This document shows, piece by piece, positions 31,814 to 41,936 of a stretch of 64,000 nucleotides of DNA (positions are counted from its first letter, which is position 1; each line of letters starts with the position of its first letter). The DNA comes from Sthenelais limicola (lineage: Eukaryota > Annelida > Polychaeta > Phyllodocida > Sigalionidae). The DNA lies in the NCBI GenBank assembly GCA_942159475.1, contig OW804095.1, positions 89,789,740-89,853,739 of the forward strand. The letters are read 5' to 3'. The translations under genes and the position numbers were made by a program. Below the pieces are notes generated by a model that saw only the letters and a program-made list of their open reading frames with translations, was not told the DNA's origin and did no database searches.

Positions 31814-32856
31814 TAGACAAAATAGAAAAATCGACAGGTGGTTTCATATAGGGTAATCTAGAGAGATAGTCCGCCACAACATTGTTCTTAGTGTTAATAT
31901 AATGCAGGACTAGCTCAATGCCATAGATGAATGAGACCCAGTACAACTCGTAGAGCCATTGCATGCACGTGCTGTTGCCACTTACACCCGTAGTTAGCAT
32001 CGCGACTACCTGGGTGTTATCGATAAAGCAATGAAGTTTCTTGTTTTTGAGAAGGTGTTTCCAACGTTTAATTCCCAAGAGCACCGGGAACAGTTCCTAG
32101 ACATTGATGTTGTCCCACTTGACATTCTCAGTAGGACATGGGGCGATATGAGAGCAACTAGTGTCCGTCCATGGTATAGAGTTAGTACCCCAGGCACCTG
32201 CAATCCAGTCCTTGCCCAAGAACACGCCAAAGCCTTTACTGGATGAATCTGACGCCATGGGCAGGTTGAATTCACATTTTGATAATAAGCCTACACCGTT
32301 AAAGCACAGTGGGCAAGGTAACCACATACTTTCTCTAAATCCTTCTTGGAGATGTGGGAAGCTTCCTTTACAGAATCCAGCAGAAGGCGAAGTTTCTCAA
32401 TTTTACCAGCAGGGAGTCGAAGAGTCATATTCATTGAGTTTATCTCAAAACCCAAGTAGGTGCAAGTTGTAGAAGGGGTAGTGACTTTCGGCCAAGCCAC
32501 ATGGAAACCTAGATATCTCAAATAGGAGATTAGGGCATTTCGGGCCAGGGTACAGGAATGGAGGGATGTCGATGACAGGAAAAAGTCATCTAAATAGTTG
32601 ACCACTCGCACACCATAAATATTAAACATTGAATCGGCAATAAGATTAGAAATATTGTCAAAAACGCAAGGTAAGCCGAAACACAGTCTATTGTCTGTTA
32701 AATAGTGTTCCACACCATCAATAGCCCAGCGAAAACCACAAAGAGTCCGATGATCAGGGTTTATCGCTACTGCCCTATAAGCCGATTTAATATCTACTAC
32801 GCACATGTAAATACCATGAGAAACCAACTCTGTGGCATCATCAATACTATTATAAG
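31659..32856 (-). pseudogene. RT-RNase H of element E, N-terminally deleted
   Basis: The RT piece (32856-32291) runs from NSIDDATELVSHG through VVDIKSAYRAVAI, CFGLPCVFDNIS (one or two residues short) and catalytic NYLDDFFL to KKDLEKVCGYLAH. After a frameshift and a short deletion, RNase H follows. ASDSSSKGFGVF carries the first aspartate. A stop lies in the helix before ELFPVLLGIKRW. FIDNTQVVAML and VADYLSR carry the last aspartates. The YLDD box differs from the YIDD box of element A. Confidence 0.75.
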
Positions 32857-33029
32857 AAAATTTTTTTGGTGCGTGTGGAGCGGTCAGGTAACGGACTTGG
32901 AGTGTTTATGTTATGGGAGAATGGAAGGAGGCGTGTATTGTGACGTAGGGCGTCAGCATGGAAGGGGGGCGTGGCGCAGCGTTGCCAGGCTCCCATCCCA
33001 ATATGGGCGGTGACGTCTCACCTTCACAT
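32857..33029 (-). repeat. Element E 5' repeat A1
   Basis: About 172 bp nearly identical to 30091-30261. It contains GCCCATATTGGGATGGGAGC on the minus strand, reminiscent of the CCCATATTTGGG start of elements C and D. Its outer edge abuts LINE F at 33030. Confidence 0.88.
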
Positions 33030-33712
33030 TTCTATTACCTATATTTTAGCATGTCATGTCTTGTATGTCCTTCGATGAAGCTCTTATCAAACAAATCAAC
33101 AAAATAATGTTGGATTTTGTGTATAAAGGGCATTGCTTTCATGGCCCAAAAGATAGAAAATGGAGGCCTTGGGCTAAGGTTGATCGAAGAAATAAATATC
33201 ACGAATAAAATAATGTGGGTTAAGAGATTCCTTAGCTGTGGTAACCAACACTGGGTAAAAGCAGTAGAGCATTTTGAAAAGAAACGCTTGGATCATATAT
33301 TTCTTGCTAGAAGCAGCCCTAAAAAGTTTTTAAAAGGTTTCTATGCGGATCTATTCAAAATATGGAACAAGGTATATACGAAACACAAGCCACAAACCTC
33401 AAACCAAACTGTCAATTCTATTGATTGTCATATTGAAGAAAGATGTATTTATAAATCTCATTGAGTGTAACGCCCAAGAAGTCTATCAGAGTCTAATTTT
33501 GAGCAAAAAAGTTAAAAGAGATTTGATAAGTGGCAGACCCTTCTTAAACTCGACGATCAACAATTTGATGAAGTGGACTGGAAAAAGAATTTCAGCCTTC
33601 CGTATAAAGTAACCACTGAAACCAGAATACAAGTTCTACAATACAAATTGAAAGACTGCACAATCTTTAATAGAGACCTAAAATGCAACATGTCCCGGCT
33701 TTAAATTGGTAT
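33030..33712 (+). pseudogene. LINE F ORF2 C-terminal region
   Basis: HVMSCMSFDEALIKQINKIM continues the protein broken at 29960. KIENGGLGLRLIEEINITNK is the typical post-RT 'GGLGL' segment of L1-type LINEs. VDWKKNFSLPYKVTTETRIQ matches WKDTFPRVYQISDETRLQ of LINE G. It ends near CNMSRL at about 33703, before the C-terminal zinc-finger motif seen in G. Frameshifts are present. Confidence 0.7.
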
Positions 33713-34140
33713 GTTGTTATATTGGGTGTGAAATCAAAAGAATGAAAAAAGAAAAGAAATACAAACTTGTTTGTGTGCAATGTCATGTCAATATAAGTAA
33801 AAAGTTATATGATTTTACATATTTTAGGGTTTGCTTAGTCTCACCTTCATCTAAATTAAAGGATTAAATTCATGAAAAAATCTTAAAAATGGCTTAAGAA
33901 TAATGTCAGAAATAGATTCCCTGTACCTTAAAACCTAAAGAAAATAGTATTACACATTTGTTTGTTTGTTTTAAAGATGTTTATTCAGCAGAGTGAAATT
34001 ATGTAATTATACACTATTCTCATTCGTAGTTGATATGAGTGAAAATTTTTACAAATGCATATTCATTACAACAATGAGAAATATTATAATATTCAAATTG
34101 ATGTGAAGTCAACTCCTAACACATTAGGGACATTGAAAGT
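33713..34140. other. Non-coding, AT-rich
   Basis: An A-rich stretch (33740-33760) may be the degraded tail of LINE F. Nothing else was recognised. Confidence 0.45.
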
Positions 34141-34164
34141 TTGTTTTGAGTAGATTTATTCAAT

Positions 34165-34215
34165 AAGATGGGATCCACGTTTCGGGCGATTTGTGCCCTT
34201 CGTCAGGATGTCATA
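34165..34215 (-). ncRNA. Hammerhead-ribozyme-like motif (candidate)
   Basis: On the minus strand, CTGACGA (34206-34200) is followed by A, a 4-bp stem GGGC/GCCC with a 7-nt loop, then GAAAC. These are the two conserved boxes of a hammerhead core around stem II. An extra A between CTGACGA and the stem departs from the canonical core, and I could not fit a convincing stem III or stem I. Similar boxes occur in Penelope-like elements of invertebrates. This one may mark the end of such an element. Confidence 0.35.
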
Positions 34216-34686
34216 TATATATAATGTATCATAAAGAGCCATAAGAATGACAAAAAGCAGAAAAAATAGCAAAACACACATAAAAACTATCACCCCGGCA
34301 GCATCCTCTTACTACACTCCGAGGAGATTCACAAATATTTATCATAGACAATACAGAAAATAATCAATGAAAATACTGAAATCCCAGGCATATATATATA
34401 TGGCTGAAAGGGCAGTTCAAATCAACAGATCAAGTCATGTCATAACAAAATACAGAGAGGGAATAGGTATGAAAGCTTAATCACAGAAGAACTTCAGGTT
34501 CTGGGATCATTCAAATATCCTGACTATCAGAGAAAGCATTCGTACAGATTTTTTTTATTTGATTTTTAAAAAAAAGTCTTATCCACCACATTTTTTATCT
34601 CCATGGGAAGTGATTTCCAGAATATGAGAATTCTACCGAAGAGGCTCTTCCTGATTTTTTCTTTCTGCCATGGCACTACTATTAGC
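34216..34686. other. Non-coding sequence next to the ribozyme-like motif
   Basis: A TATATATA stretch and T-rich segments are present. It might be the untranslated part of a Penelope-like or LINE element, but I see no coding evidence. Confidence 0.35.
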
Positions 34687-35460
34687 CTATTTGCTCTCAT
34701 ATTGTAAACTTGTCACTGGAAGCAGGAAAGCACTTAAAATGCTCAATAAGCGCCAAATACACACAAAAGGCTTCCTGTGGACCGGATAGTTGGGGATTGT
34801 CAGGATCGCCTGACCACATTGGATTGTCTTTGTAGCACGAACATGTACAAGAAGATAGACATAAACATGATATTCTGAGGACACAGTGCCCCATGTTCTT
34901 CTGGTTGGTCGGCAAGGTGGTCTTGTGAAGGAGTGTGCAGAAGCAAAAGACGATCGGCCACCACAGACAGAGGTTATAGGCAGACATGGGCTACTTGTGA
35001 AACATCATCAGTAGGTTAGTAGGAGTCAAAACAGACTTGGGGGAAGCAGCATTGCCCAGCTCTCTCTTTAGTCCAGACATGGTAAACTGTACCAGCACAC
35101 TCTGTTGAAAATCATTGGAGAAACCATAGTAGCGATGCAAGGCATTAATCCCGGAGACATAGTTCTCAATAGTAGAATATTTGACACTCTGGCTTAGGAA
35201 CACAAGAAACCTGGTCAAGGTTCTGTCAGTCGAAGGAAGAGGTGAGGCTCCAATAGTAGTACAGAATCCAATGAACTTACGCAACCATGAATCTCTGGTT
35301 TTAAGTGTGGAGTCAGCCCAGGCAGATGATATCACATGGGACAGCTTCGCATCAGATGTCCAGGAGAACTACAACAGAGGGAATGGATAACATAATTGAT
35401 ATCATCAGTTAGAGACACTCTAGACAGGATATCAGCCAAGCAGTTGGATATTTACACTGG
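34687..35460 (-). pseudogene. RNase H tail and tyrosine recombinase of element I
   Basis: NCLADILSRVSLTDDIN (about 35440-35390) is the last RNase H motif. The recombinase core-binding domain follows: AWADSTLKTRDSWLRKFIGF and YSTIENYVSGINALHRYYGF, to LLMMFHK at 34991. Shifted frames then supply AYNLCLWWPIVFCFCTLLHK, containing the degenerate equivalent of FRTLLRKS, and KTIQCGQAILTIPNYPV. The catalytic H-x-x-R and tyrosine are not found before homology ends near 34687. Confidence 0.65.
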
Positions 35461-35507
35461 AAGTCCCGGGCTGTAGGAGATTTCATGCCAACTTGTCCTC
35501 TTTTTTC

Positions 35508-36345
35508 TCACGAAGGCGGCAGGACTGCATGTCTGAATTTGCAAAAACCACATATATGTAGCTTCAGGCATTTACTGAAGCAACCTTTGGTGTTGAAATT
35601 ATAGCAAACTTCCTTGTCCCAATCATCGGGCATGGGAGAAAAGCCGGAATCATCCCGACTCTTGCCGAAAGCACGGCCAGACTTCCGGCCTCCTCGATTT
35701 GCATGTGTCATGGCGGCTGCCTTCTCCTCCGGTTTCTTTCGTGAGTAGTAACTGCTGAGATATATCCCAGAAGCATAGGTATCAGGTTGGCCAAAGGATG
35801 CTCGGCCGGCCACAACTTGATTGACAACCTCATGATCATAAAGGATACAGCCTAAGGTAGAAAATCCACTCTCAGTTGAATGACAACCAACATTAATAAA
35901 TGGCACAGGTAGCCTAAACTATTGCCATCTTAGGAAACAATATGGTCGTAAACACAGTTCATGCCGTACAGAAGTTCAGTCAAGGACATTTTAGTATGAT
36001 CCAGCTGTTTCATAGTGAATTGCTGAGCTTTGTGTTGGACATAATATTCTGGCCTATATTCTATACCTTTATGTGGAGGAAGACCATCATTGATGTTGAG
36101 AGAAAGTTGTGCGATGCTATCGGTCAAGGCCACAAATTCACCCTGGGGAGAATCGGAGGAAGACGGCATAGATGACTGGTTGGGAGACGTTCTCTCCATT
36201 TGATCTAGATGAGCCATGATTTTCGACAAAGTGTCGGCAGTAGTATCCATCTTGGAAGGATTGCCTTGTTTTCCTTGAATGGTTTCTCGAGAAACTCCAG
36301 GTACTTTGGGTCGCTGCGATCTGTATAACCTCCGACGGCCATTGT
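35508..36345 (-). pseudogene. Gag of element I
   Basis: Open pieces in different frames: MAVGGYTDRSDPKYLEFLEK (from about 36343), TTADTLSKIMAHLDQMERTS (36250-35930), and 35906-35508. The last piece has a Ser/Gly-rich linker and a Cys/His-rich finger (CYNFNTKGCFSKCLKLHICG) like those of the C and D gags. It is a frameshifted remnant. Confidence 0.6.
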
Positions 36346-36529
36346 GAGTTGCTGTTGTAGAAACAAATTCTTGAATCTAACAGTAATAACTTTTGATCTA
36401 GATTTCTTGATGGGCTGGACAATGAGAACCTTTACCTCGAACAGGCATATCAAAGGTAAGAAAAAATGTCCATGTTGTCTCATTTGAATCTGTGCAACAA
36501 CTGTCTGGGTTGGTGGTCAGCTGGTCATG

Positions 36530-36728
36530 TGTACCCTTGCTATTTATAACCCCATAGCTAAAGCTATACATACACATATGAATTAATTAAGTGTTTTCCT
36601 TGAGTATAAATAAAGCTTGAGCCCCCCTTGCCTGAGCCAAACCTGACAAACATCACCAATCTCTGACTTCATCTTTACCAACTTGATTGAAGACCAAATC
36701 TCTGGGCAAATGCTCTTAAATTCTTACA
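36530..36728 (+). repeat. Putative LTR of a gypsy-like element
   Basis: TGTACCC...TTCTTACA, about 199 bp with TG...CA ends. It contains TATAAATAAAG at about 36605, which could serve as TATA box or poly-A signal. TGGCGACCTACTGAAG, one base beyond the right end, resembles a primer-binding site and is similar in position and first bases to the one at 24649. Confidence 0.45.
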
Positions 36729-36932
36729 CTGGCGACCTACTGAAGAGACTAAGTTGCTAAATAGCAACACTTCAATCTTCTGGCCGCTGTATAGGGTTGA
36801 GAGAAGGATCACACTCAAACACTCATAATACTAGGAGAGTGGGTGAGTAATGTTTTGGGCAAAATACCACTGAATTCTGGGTCCTGGTGGCTATAACTCT
36901 GTATTCTTTTCTCTATCATCAAAGTGTTAAAC

Positions 36933-37297
36933 ATGGCAGACATCAATTGGAATCTCAATGCTGCACACATGGCAGCCCTTGATGAGGGTCAGAGGGGGGC
37001 CAGGTTTGTGCTATCAAAGAGGTTAGAAGGCACATGGAACGCCATGGCATGATGTTGGGTATGAATGATGGTTCCAATAAAGACACTTTGAGGTAGTGGC
37101 TAGTGGTATAGGTAGGGCAAAGGCCTACTGTGCAGCTAATGATAGGCTCACTTTAGAGCTCTTGGGAATGCTTGCCAGCGGGCCTCTAGCGAAGTGCGTG
37201 GCAGCATTCCTGCAGGTACTGGCCAATAGGACTTGGGATTTGGTGAGGGCTGATATATTCTGCCTCTTCATGAATGAAGAGGAGGAACAGCAGCTTT
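36933..37297 (+). pseudogene. Ty3/gypsy-like gag remnant
   Basis: ATG at 36933 (MADINWNLNAAHMAALDEGQ). A stop and frameshift near 37045-37090 lead to a second frame with GIGRAKAYCAANDRLTLELL and GMLASGPLAKCVAAFLQVLA. This pattern (helices around 'ANDxxxLxLxGxLxSGPL') resembles capsid regions of invertebrate gypsy Gags. No protease or RT follows. The remnant ends before the LINE G target site. Confidence 0.45.
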
Positions 37298-37457
37298 AAG
37301 CAAAACTCCCCGACCTCTATCAGCTTCTTTCCAAAGATGCGAAACAATATGGCTGCAAATTCCAAAATTTCCTTTTTAAAATCCTCTGCTTCACCTTGGT
37401 CTTGTTCCATGGGCACGTAGACCCACCTCAGCAACACAACTGAATGATCTAATGGCT

Positions 37458-37473
37458 TTAGTCGCCATTTGTT
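37458..37473. repeat. LINE G target-site duplication, 3' side
   Basis: TTAGTCGCCATTTGTT matches 52322-52337 at 15 of 16 positions. It abuts the A/C-rich tail of LINE G. Confidence 0.75.
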
Positions 37474-37887
37474 TTTTGTTTGTTTTTGGAACATCTTTAT
37501 TAAACAATATCCTGCCATCTCGGCCTATACATCACTAAACATTCAATGCAGTTGGTTACTTCTTACTTTAGCATCTTTCTTCCTACAAATAATGGAAGTT
37601 GCTTGTTGACAACTATAGAAAAACCTAGACAATGTTCAATGTTTTCGCTGGTAAGGTATTAAGGTAAACATAATATCATTCGACAGTATGATTAGCTGAA
37701 AAATTGTATGAAGTCGTCTCTGAGGCTCCTCCAGGGGAGACATTTCTTTTTCTTATTAGGGTTGATGTACATCAATTGAATGGTGACATTTAGTCTACTT
37801 CTTAATTCACTCATAAGGTAATTTAAATGACAACTTATTATCGTAAAACAATTTTTGTCTGTGAATGAACGACTTGGTATGTATTAT

Positions 37888-38427
37888 TTACCAATTAATC
37901 ACTCTGGAACCGTCATTACTGACTGGAACTCCTAATAGAACCAAAGTTGGATTAATGCATGTAACTCTGTCTATCTTTTCTATTATTTCTTCATCATTTT
38001 CTTTTCTGTTAAAGAACCCTATATCATAGATCCACTTAAACAGTTTCTGCCAAAGTAGTCTGGCTTTCGAACACTCTACCAAAAAGTGGCATACATTGTC
38101 CACTCTTTCAGCACAATAATTACATTGTTTTGTTCTTTTTATTGATATATTCTTCAGGTGTTCATTGCACAGTATGACCTTATGTAGGATTTTATATTGA
38201 AACGACTGTAACCTAGTTTCATCAGAGATTTGGTAGACTCTAGGAAATGTGTCCTTCCAGTCTAATTCTTCAAATTCTGCATCCGATAGGTTTAAGATTT
38301 CTTGCCATTTATCAAATTTCACTATATTTAGCTTTTTTTTCTTGATTAAGGCATGGTGAACAACCTTAGAGGAGCAGTATCTATTCCACACTAGGAATAT
38401 CTCCTTGTAAAAGTTGTTAATATCCAC
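37888..38427 (-). pseudogene. LINE G ORF2 C-terminal domain with zinc finger
   Basis: An open piece of 179 residues. WKDTFPRVYQISDETRLQSF precedes CNYCAERVDNVCHFLVECSK, a zf-RVT type C-x2-C...H-x4-C motif common at the end of L1-type ORF2. It probably helps template binding. The 3' UTR follows to 37474. Confidence 0.8.
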
Positions 38428-39450
38428 TTAGGTTGGTACCCATTTTTTTCTTTAGACATTCTTCTAAAACTGAAAACCAGGTAGTATATCTACCTAATAG
38501 GATTCTTTGTACCCATTTTATCCTGTTAACCTCATATATGTCTTCAATTAATCTAAGGTTCATTCCACCCAATATCGTTGATTTTCTTCCTCAGAGATTT
38601 GTCAATTGAAATACATGACATTACATATTGGATAATGGAAGACAAGAACACGTTCGCTACAACGACTCTGCCTTTTAGGGAAAGGAAACGGTTCCTCCAG
38701 TCATGTATTACACCCTTCATTTTGATAATTGCTAGCTCACCATTAATTTTGGACATGAGTTTCTCGTTTCTGGGTGAGAGTAAGGTTACTCCCAGTACAT
38801 TTAGTCTACTACTTCATTTAATTTCTTGCATGGTATCATTCGTCAAAGTAATATTTCCGATTTTACATCCATTGGATTTTCCGGGATTTAATGACAGTTC
38901 CGAGGCTGTTTCAAAGGATTTGAATATTTGGAAGAGTGAAGCTTCATCTTTTGCCACCAAAGTGGTGTCGTCCGCGAATTGTATAATCTTTTCTTGATGG
39001 TCTAAAACATTTATTCCTCTAATTTCCTCACAATCTCTGATGTTTTGGGCTAGTTTTTCAACCACAATAGTGAAGAGAATTGATGAAACAGGATCTCCCT
39101 GTTTCATCCCTCTCTTCACCGCAAACCAGTCAGTTGCAGAAAACTGCTTTAGATCTGCGCAATAAAGTTTTAATATAATCTACAAACTCTTGACTTATGT
39201 TATGATCTAAGAGTGTTTTTTCCATAAACTCCCAATTGACAGAGTCGTACGCCTTAGAAAAATCTAGGGACACAACTATGCCATTCTGATTCTGCAACTC
39301 TAACATTGAAATTATATCGTCTAACTTTCTCACAGCGGTGCCAATATATCTGCCCTTTACAAATCTGTATTGGTTTTCATTAATTATACGGGGCAAAAAA
39401 CTGATACAACCCCTGACAATTTCTGAAACCAAGTCTCTAACAGAAAGCAT
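38428..39450 (-). pseudogene. LINE G ORF2 reverse transcriptase (partial)
   Basis: RT motifs: FVKGRYIGTAVRKLDDI, VVSLDFSKAYDSVNWEFMEK, MKQGDPVSSILF, IIQFADDTTLV (catalytic), ETASELSLNPGKS and IHDWRNRFLSLKG. Breaks are seen near 39120 (frameshift after SKAVFCN), near 38810 and between 38553 and 38430. The N-terminal RT part is missing because the nested LINE starts at about 39449. Confidence 0.8.
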
Positions 39451-41113
39451 GTTCGAAAAACCAAAACCAAATCAAAATTGTAAAAGAAATGAAGTCGAGA
39501 ACGATAGAGACGTTCCATTACTCAGGTTCCCGGAGGTAACACAAAACACCGTTTACAAAATTATTCGGAAAACAAAACCTTCGAAATCCTCTGGTATCCC
39601 CCTATTACCAACAACAGTTCTGAAACCAATATTTATGACCTTATCGTATCAATTCACTCACTTATGTAACGTCTCCCTGAGAACGTCCAAAGTTCCACAG
39701 GACTTTAAAGAGGCAATAGTAGACCCCATACACAAATCGGGGCCAGTATCTGACCCATCAAACTCCCGCCCTATCAGCCTGGTAAAACTACCAGCAAAAA
39801 TCTTAGAAAGGGTAGTACATGGAGTCATTTACCCCCATCTGGAAGAAAACAATCTTTTCTATGATTTCCAGTATGGTTTTAGAGCGGCCCACTCCCTGGA
39901 ACATGCACACCAAAGATTGTTTGAGTTTATCTATGGGAAGAAATGCGATAATGAACACGTCTAGATTGTATAATATTATCTTGATTTCAAGAAAGCCTTC
40001 GATTCCGTTAATCATGAGATATTACTCGAAAAACTAAAATGATTTCGGCTATCATATCCAATAATAAAATGGATAGAGCATTACCTTTCGGACCGCTATC
40101 AACAGGTTAGAACGAATGGGAAATATTCAGAGATGCAAGAGGTCAAGTGCGGTGTTCCCCAGGGAACAGTACTCATCCTCATCTTTTTACTGTATGTGAA
40201 TGATCTCCATCGAGTCATAGGCAAATCGCAAATCCAACTATTTGCCGACGATACCGTATTATATCACTCCCACCCCCTTGATAACAACCTCAAGGAAGAA
40301 TTGCAGAATGACCTAAATATGGTTGGAATGTGGTGCAAGGCAAATAAGATCTCAATAAACACCAAAAAGAGCCAAGTAATGGACATTGTTCTGAAAACAA
40401 ACAACAAAAAACCTACCTCAAACCGTATTGAGTTGAACCTGAATTCTGCAAGTCTGGACTATGCTGACGAGTACTGTTATCTTGGCCTACTTATAGACCA
40501 AACACTCACTTTCAATAAGCATGTCCAAGGGAAAATAAATCAAATTACTAAAAGACTACGAGCCACAGCCAAAATTAGGAAATCACTGCCCACAAACAAT
40601 ACCATACTTGTCTACACAACGATGGTACGCCCAGTGATAGACTTCTGTGATGTATTCTATGCTCCAGCTCAGAAAAAGTTAACAGACAAGCTTCAGACTA
40701 GTCAAAACTCATTCCTTAGAATAGCATATGGTTTAGGAAAAAGAGATAGTGTTAGAGAACAACACAAAACAAACAACATCCCATTCCTAGATGAAAGGAG
40801 AGAATCCCACCTCCCAGGCCTAGCAATCAGAATGAGCTGTAGCGACGAGTATATAGATCAGAGAGGTCTTAACCTAAGAAACTTGGCAAATGGCAAAACA
40901 TTGAAACCCCCTAAGACAAAAATTGAGAGAATACGGAGATCCTTCACAGTACAAGCCCCGACCCTCTATAAAAAATTACCAGCAAAAGGGAGAAACTGCT
41001 CCTCGATAGACGAATTTAAAGCATTCTTAGAAGCAGAATATTATTCCTATTCTGGAACCCAGAGAGACGGGGCCCAAGAACCGCCGCCACGACCTCAATT
41101 GCATCAACAATAG
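39449..41113 (+). pseudogene. H1 reverse transcriptase, same frame with three stops
   Basis: The frame aligns to the H2 RT throughout: KPSKSSGIPLLPTTVLKP, SRPISLVKLPAKILERVVHG, YLDFKKAFDSVNHEILL, CGVPQGTVLI, LFADDTVLYHS. Stops interrupt at 39962 (after NEHV), again a few codons later, and near 40040. There is no frameshift. The catalytic FADD box is intact. Confidence 0.85.
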
Positions 41114-41256
41114 AGGCTATCCCCATTTGAAACTCATAACGACGACTATCACCCTTTCTCTTTCCCTCGCCAACGCATCATTTAACACCTAAGAACAACT
41201 TGAAGATAGTTGATGTAACAAGATAGGACAAATAAGATGGTCCAACTGCCCATGGA

Positions 41257-41535
41257 CTACATACGCAGTGGTGAGTGTTCGTTAGAATGCCACCAACCCG
41301 TGTGTAGACCAGTGGCAAAATAGGCAGTGGACAAGAGTGTTCTACAGAATGCAAACCGTCTACTGCTTAAGTTGTGTTACTGTACTGCAATTGATTTTAC
41401 TATTGTGATTCAACATATATACAGAGCCGAAGGATGGGAAAACGAACCTCAATTGAGACTTCCCTGACCCATCCATGGATACAAGTAAGCCAAGGTACGT
41501 GAGGTGTTCGTTAGAATGCAACCACCTACTGAGGG
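41257..41535 (+). ncRNA. H1 3' UTR hairpins (three copies of the H-hairpin)
   Basis: Copy 1: core 41275-41290 (GTGTTCGTTAGAATGC) within an outer 9-bp stem 41257-41265/41299-41307. Copy 2: core 41337-41352 (GTGTTCTACAGAATGC, loop UACA) within an 8-bp stem 41325-41332/41358-41365. Copy 3: core 41504-41519 with a weaker outer stem. The core folds as GUGUUC/GAAUGC around a 4-nt loop. Confidence 0.75.
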
Positions 41536-41936
41536 TTTCTAGAAAATAAGACAATGAACAACAAATGTAATGCAACAATTTTATTATATAAAACCATAGG
41601 GAAATGTCCCTACAATAATTTACCTAATTCTAATGTCACTAGATATGCATACTCTACATGGAAACTTACTATAATTAATTAACTAATGTACAAGGGACCC
41701 CTTGGAAGAGCTTAGAATAGTGCGCGCGAGAACGCTATGACGCACATAAGAACGCGCTGTTAAAACCATGTCTGTACACTAGGATACAGGACCTTCAATA
41801 GAACACGGAATACGCAAAAACCTTTATAAATACTCCCAGAACAAGAATATAGGCAACATCTGATACAAAAGGACTGATCCGATGCTATAAGGTAACCTCA
41901 AACATTTCAAATCACCCGCCAGCAAACAATACCAAG

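Larger units (their letters stand above)
29971..33029 (-). mobile_element. Ngaro-type YR element with split direct repeats (element E), inserted in LINE F
   Basis: On the minus strand the order is A1 (33029-32857), RT, RNase H, recombinase, B1 (30358-30264), A2 (30261-30091), B2 (30065-29971). A1 and A2 are about 172 bp and nearly identical. B1 and B2 are 95 bp with few differences. The A1-ORFs-B1-A2-B2 arrangement is the split direct repeat structure of Ngaro/PAT elements. Gag and the start of RT are deleted, with A1 abutting the RT core. The coding part is riddled with stops. LINE F coding sequence resumes directly outside both ends. Confidence 0.85.
26283..33712 (+). mobile_element. L1-like LINE F, dead, split by two YR elements
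   Basis: Its fragments lie in order on the plus strand. 26283-26681 and 28847-29158 are the end of ORF1 with a NADAR domain. 29430-29960 is the RT middle with GMKQGDPLSS. 33030-33712 is the C-terminal region. The first break is filled by element D (26682-28846) and the second by element E (about 29966-33029). Coding homology to LINE G resumes across both. The endonuclease and N-terminal RT are deleted between 29158 and 29430. Many stops and frameshifts are present. Confidence 0.75.
34687..36345 (-). mobile_element. Internally deleted YR retroelement (element I)
   Basis: Gag pieces (36345-35508), the tail of an RNase H (about 35460-35390) and a recombinase in pieces (35345-34687) follow in normal order on the minus strand. 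RT and most of RNase H are missing between about 35500 and 35460. No terminal repeats were identified. Confidence 0.7.
39449..41727 (+). mobile_element. 5'-truncated CR1-like LINE (H1), left part
   Basis: It starts mid-ORF2 at FEKPKPNQNCKRNEVEND and reads into the RT, the 5' truncation typical of LINEs. Its 3' UTR runs to about 41727, where a second H copy (H2) is inserted. The rest of its 3' UTR and tail reappear at 49117-49235. The 3' UTR carries three copies of the conserved hairpin. Confidence 0.75.

Noticed and set aside
40133..41113. Independent LINE ORF starting at 40133
   Set aside because: It is the continuation, in the same frame, of 39449-39964 after three stop codons, so one H1 pseudogene.
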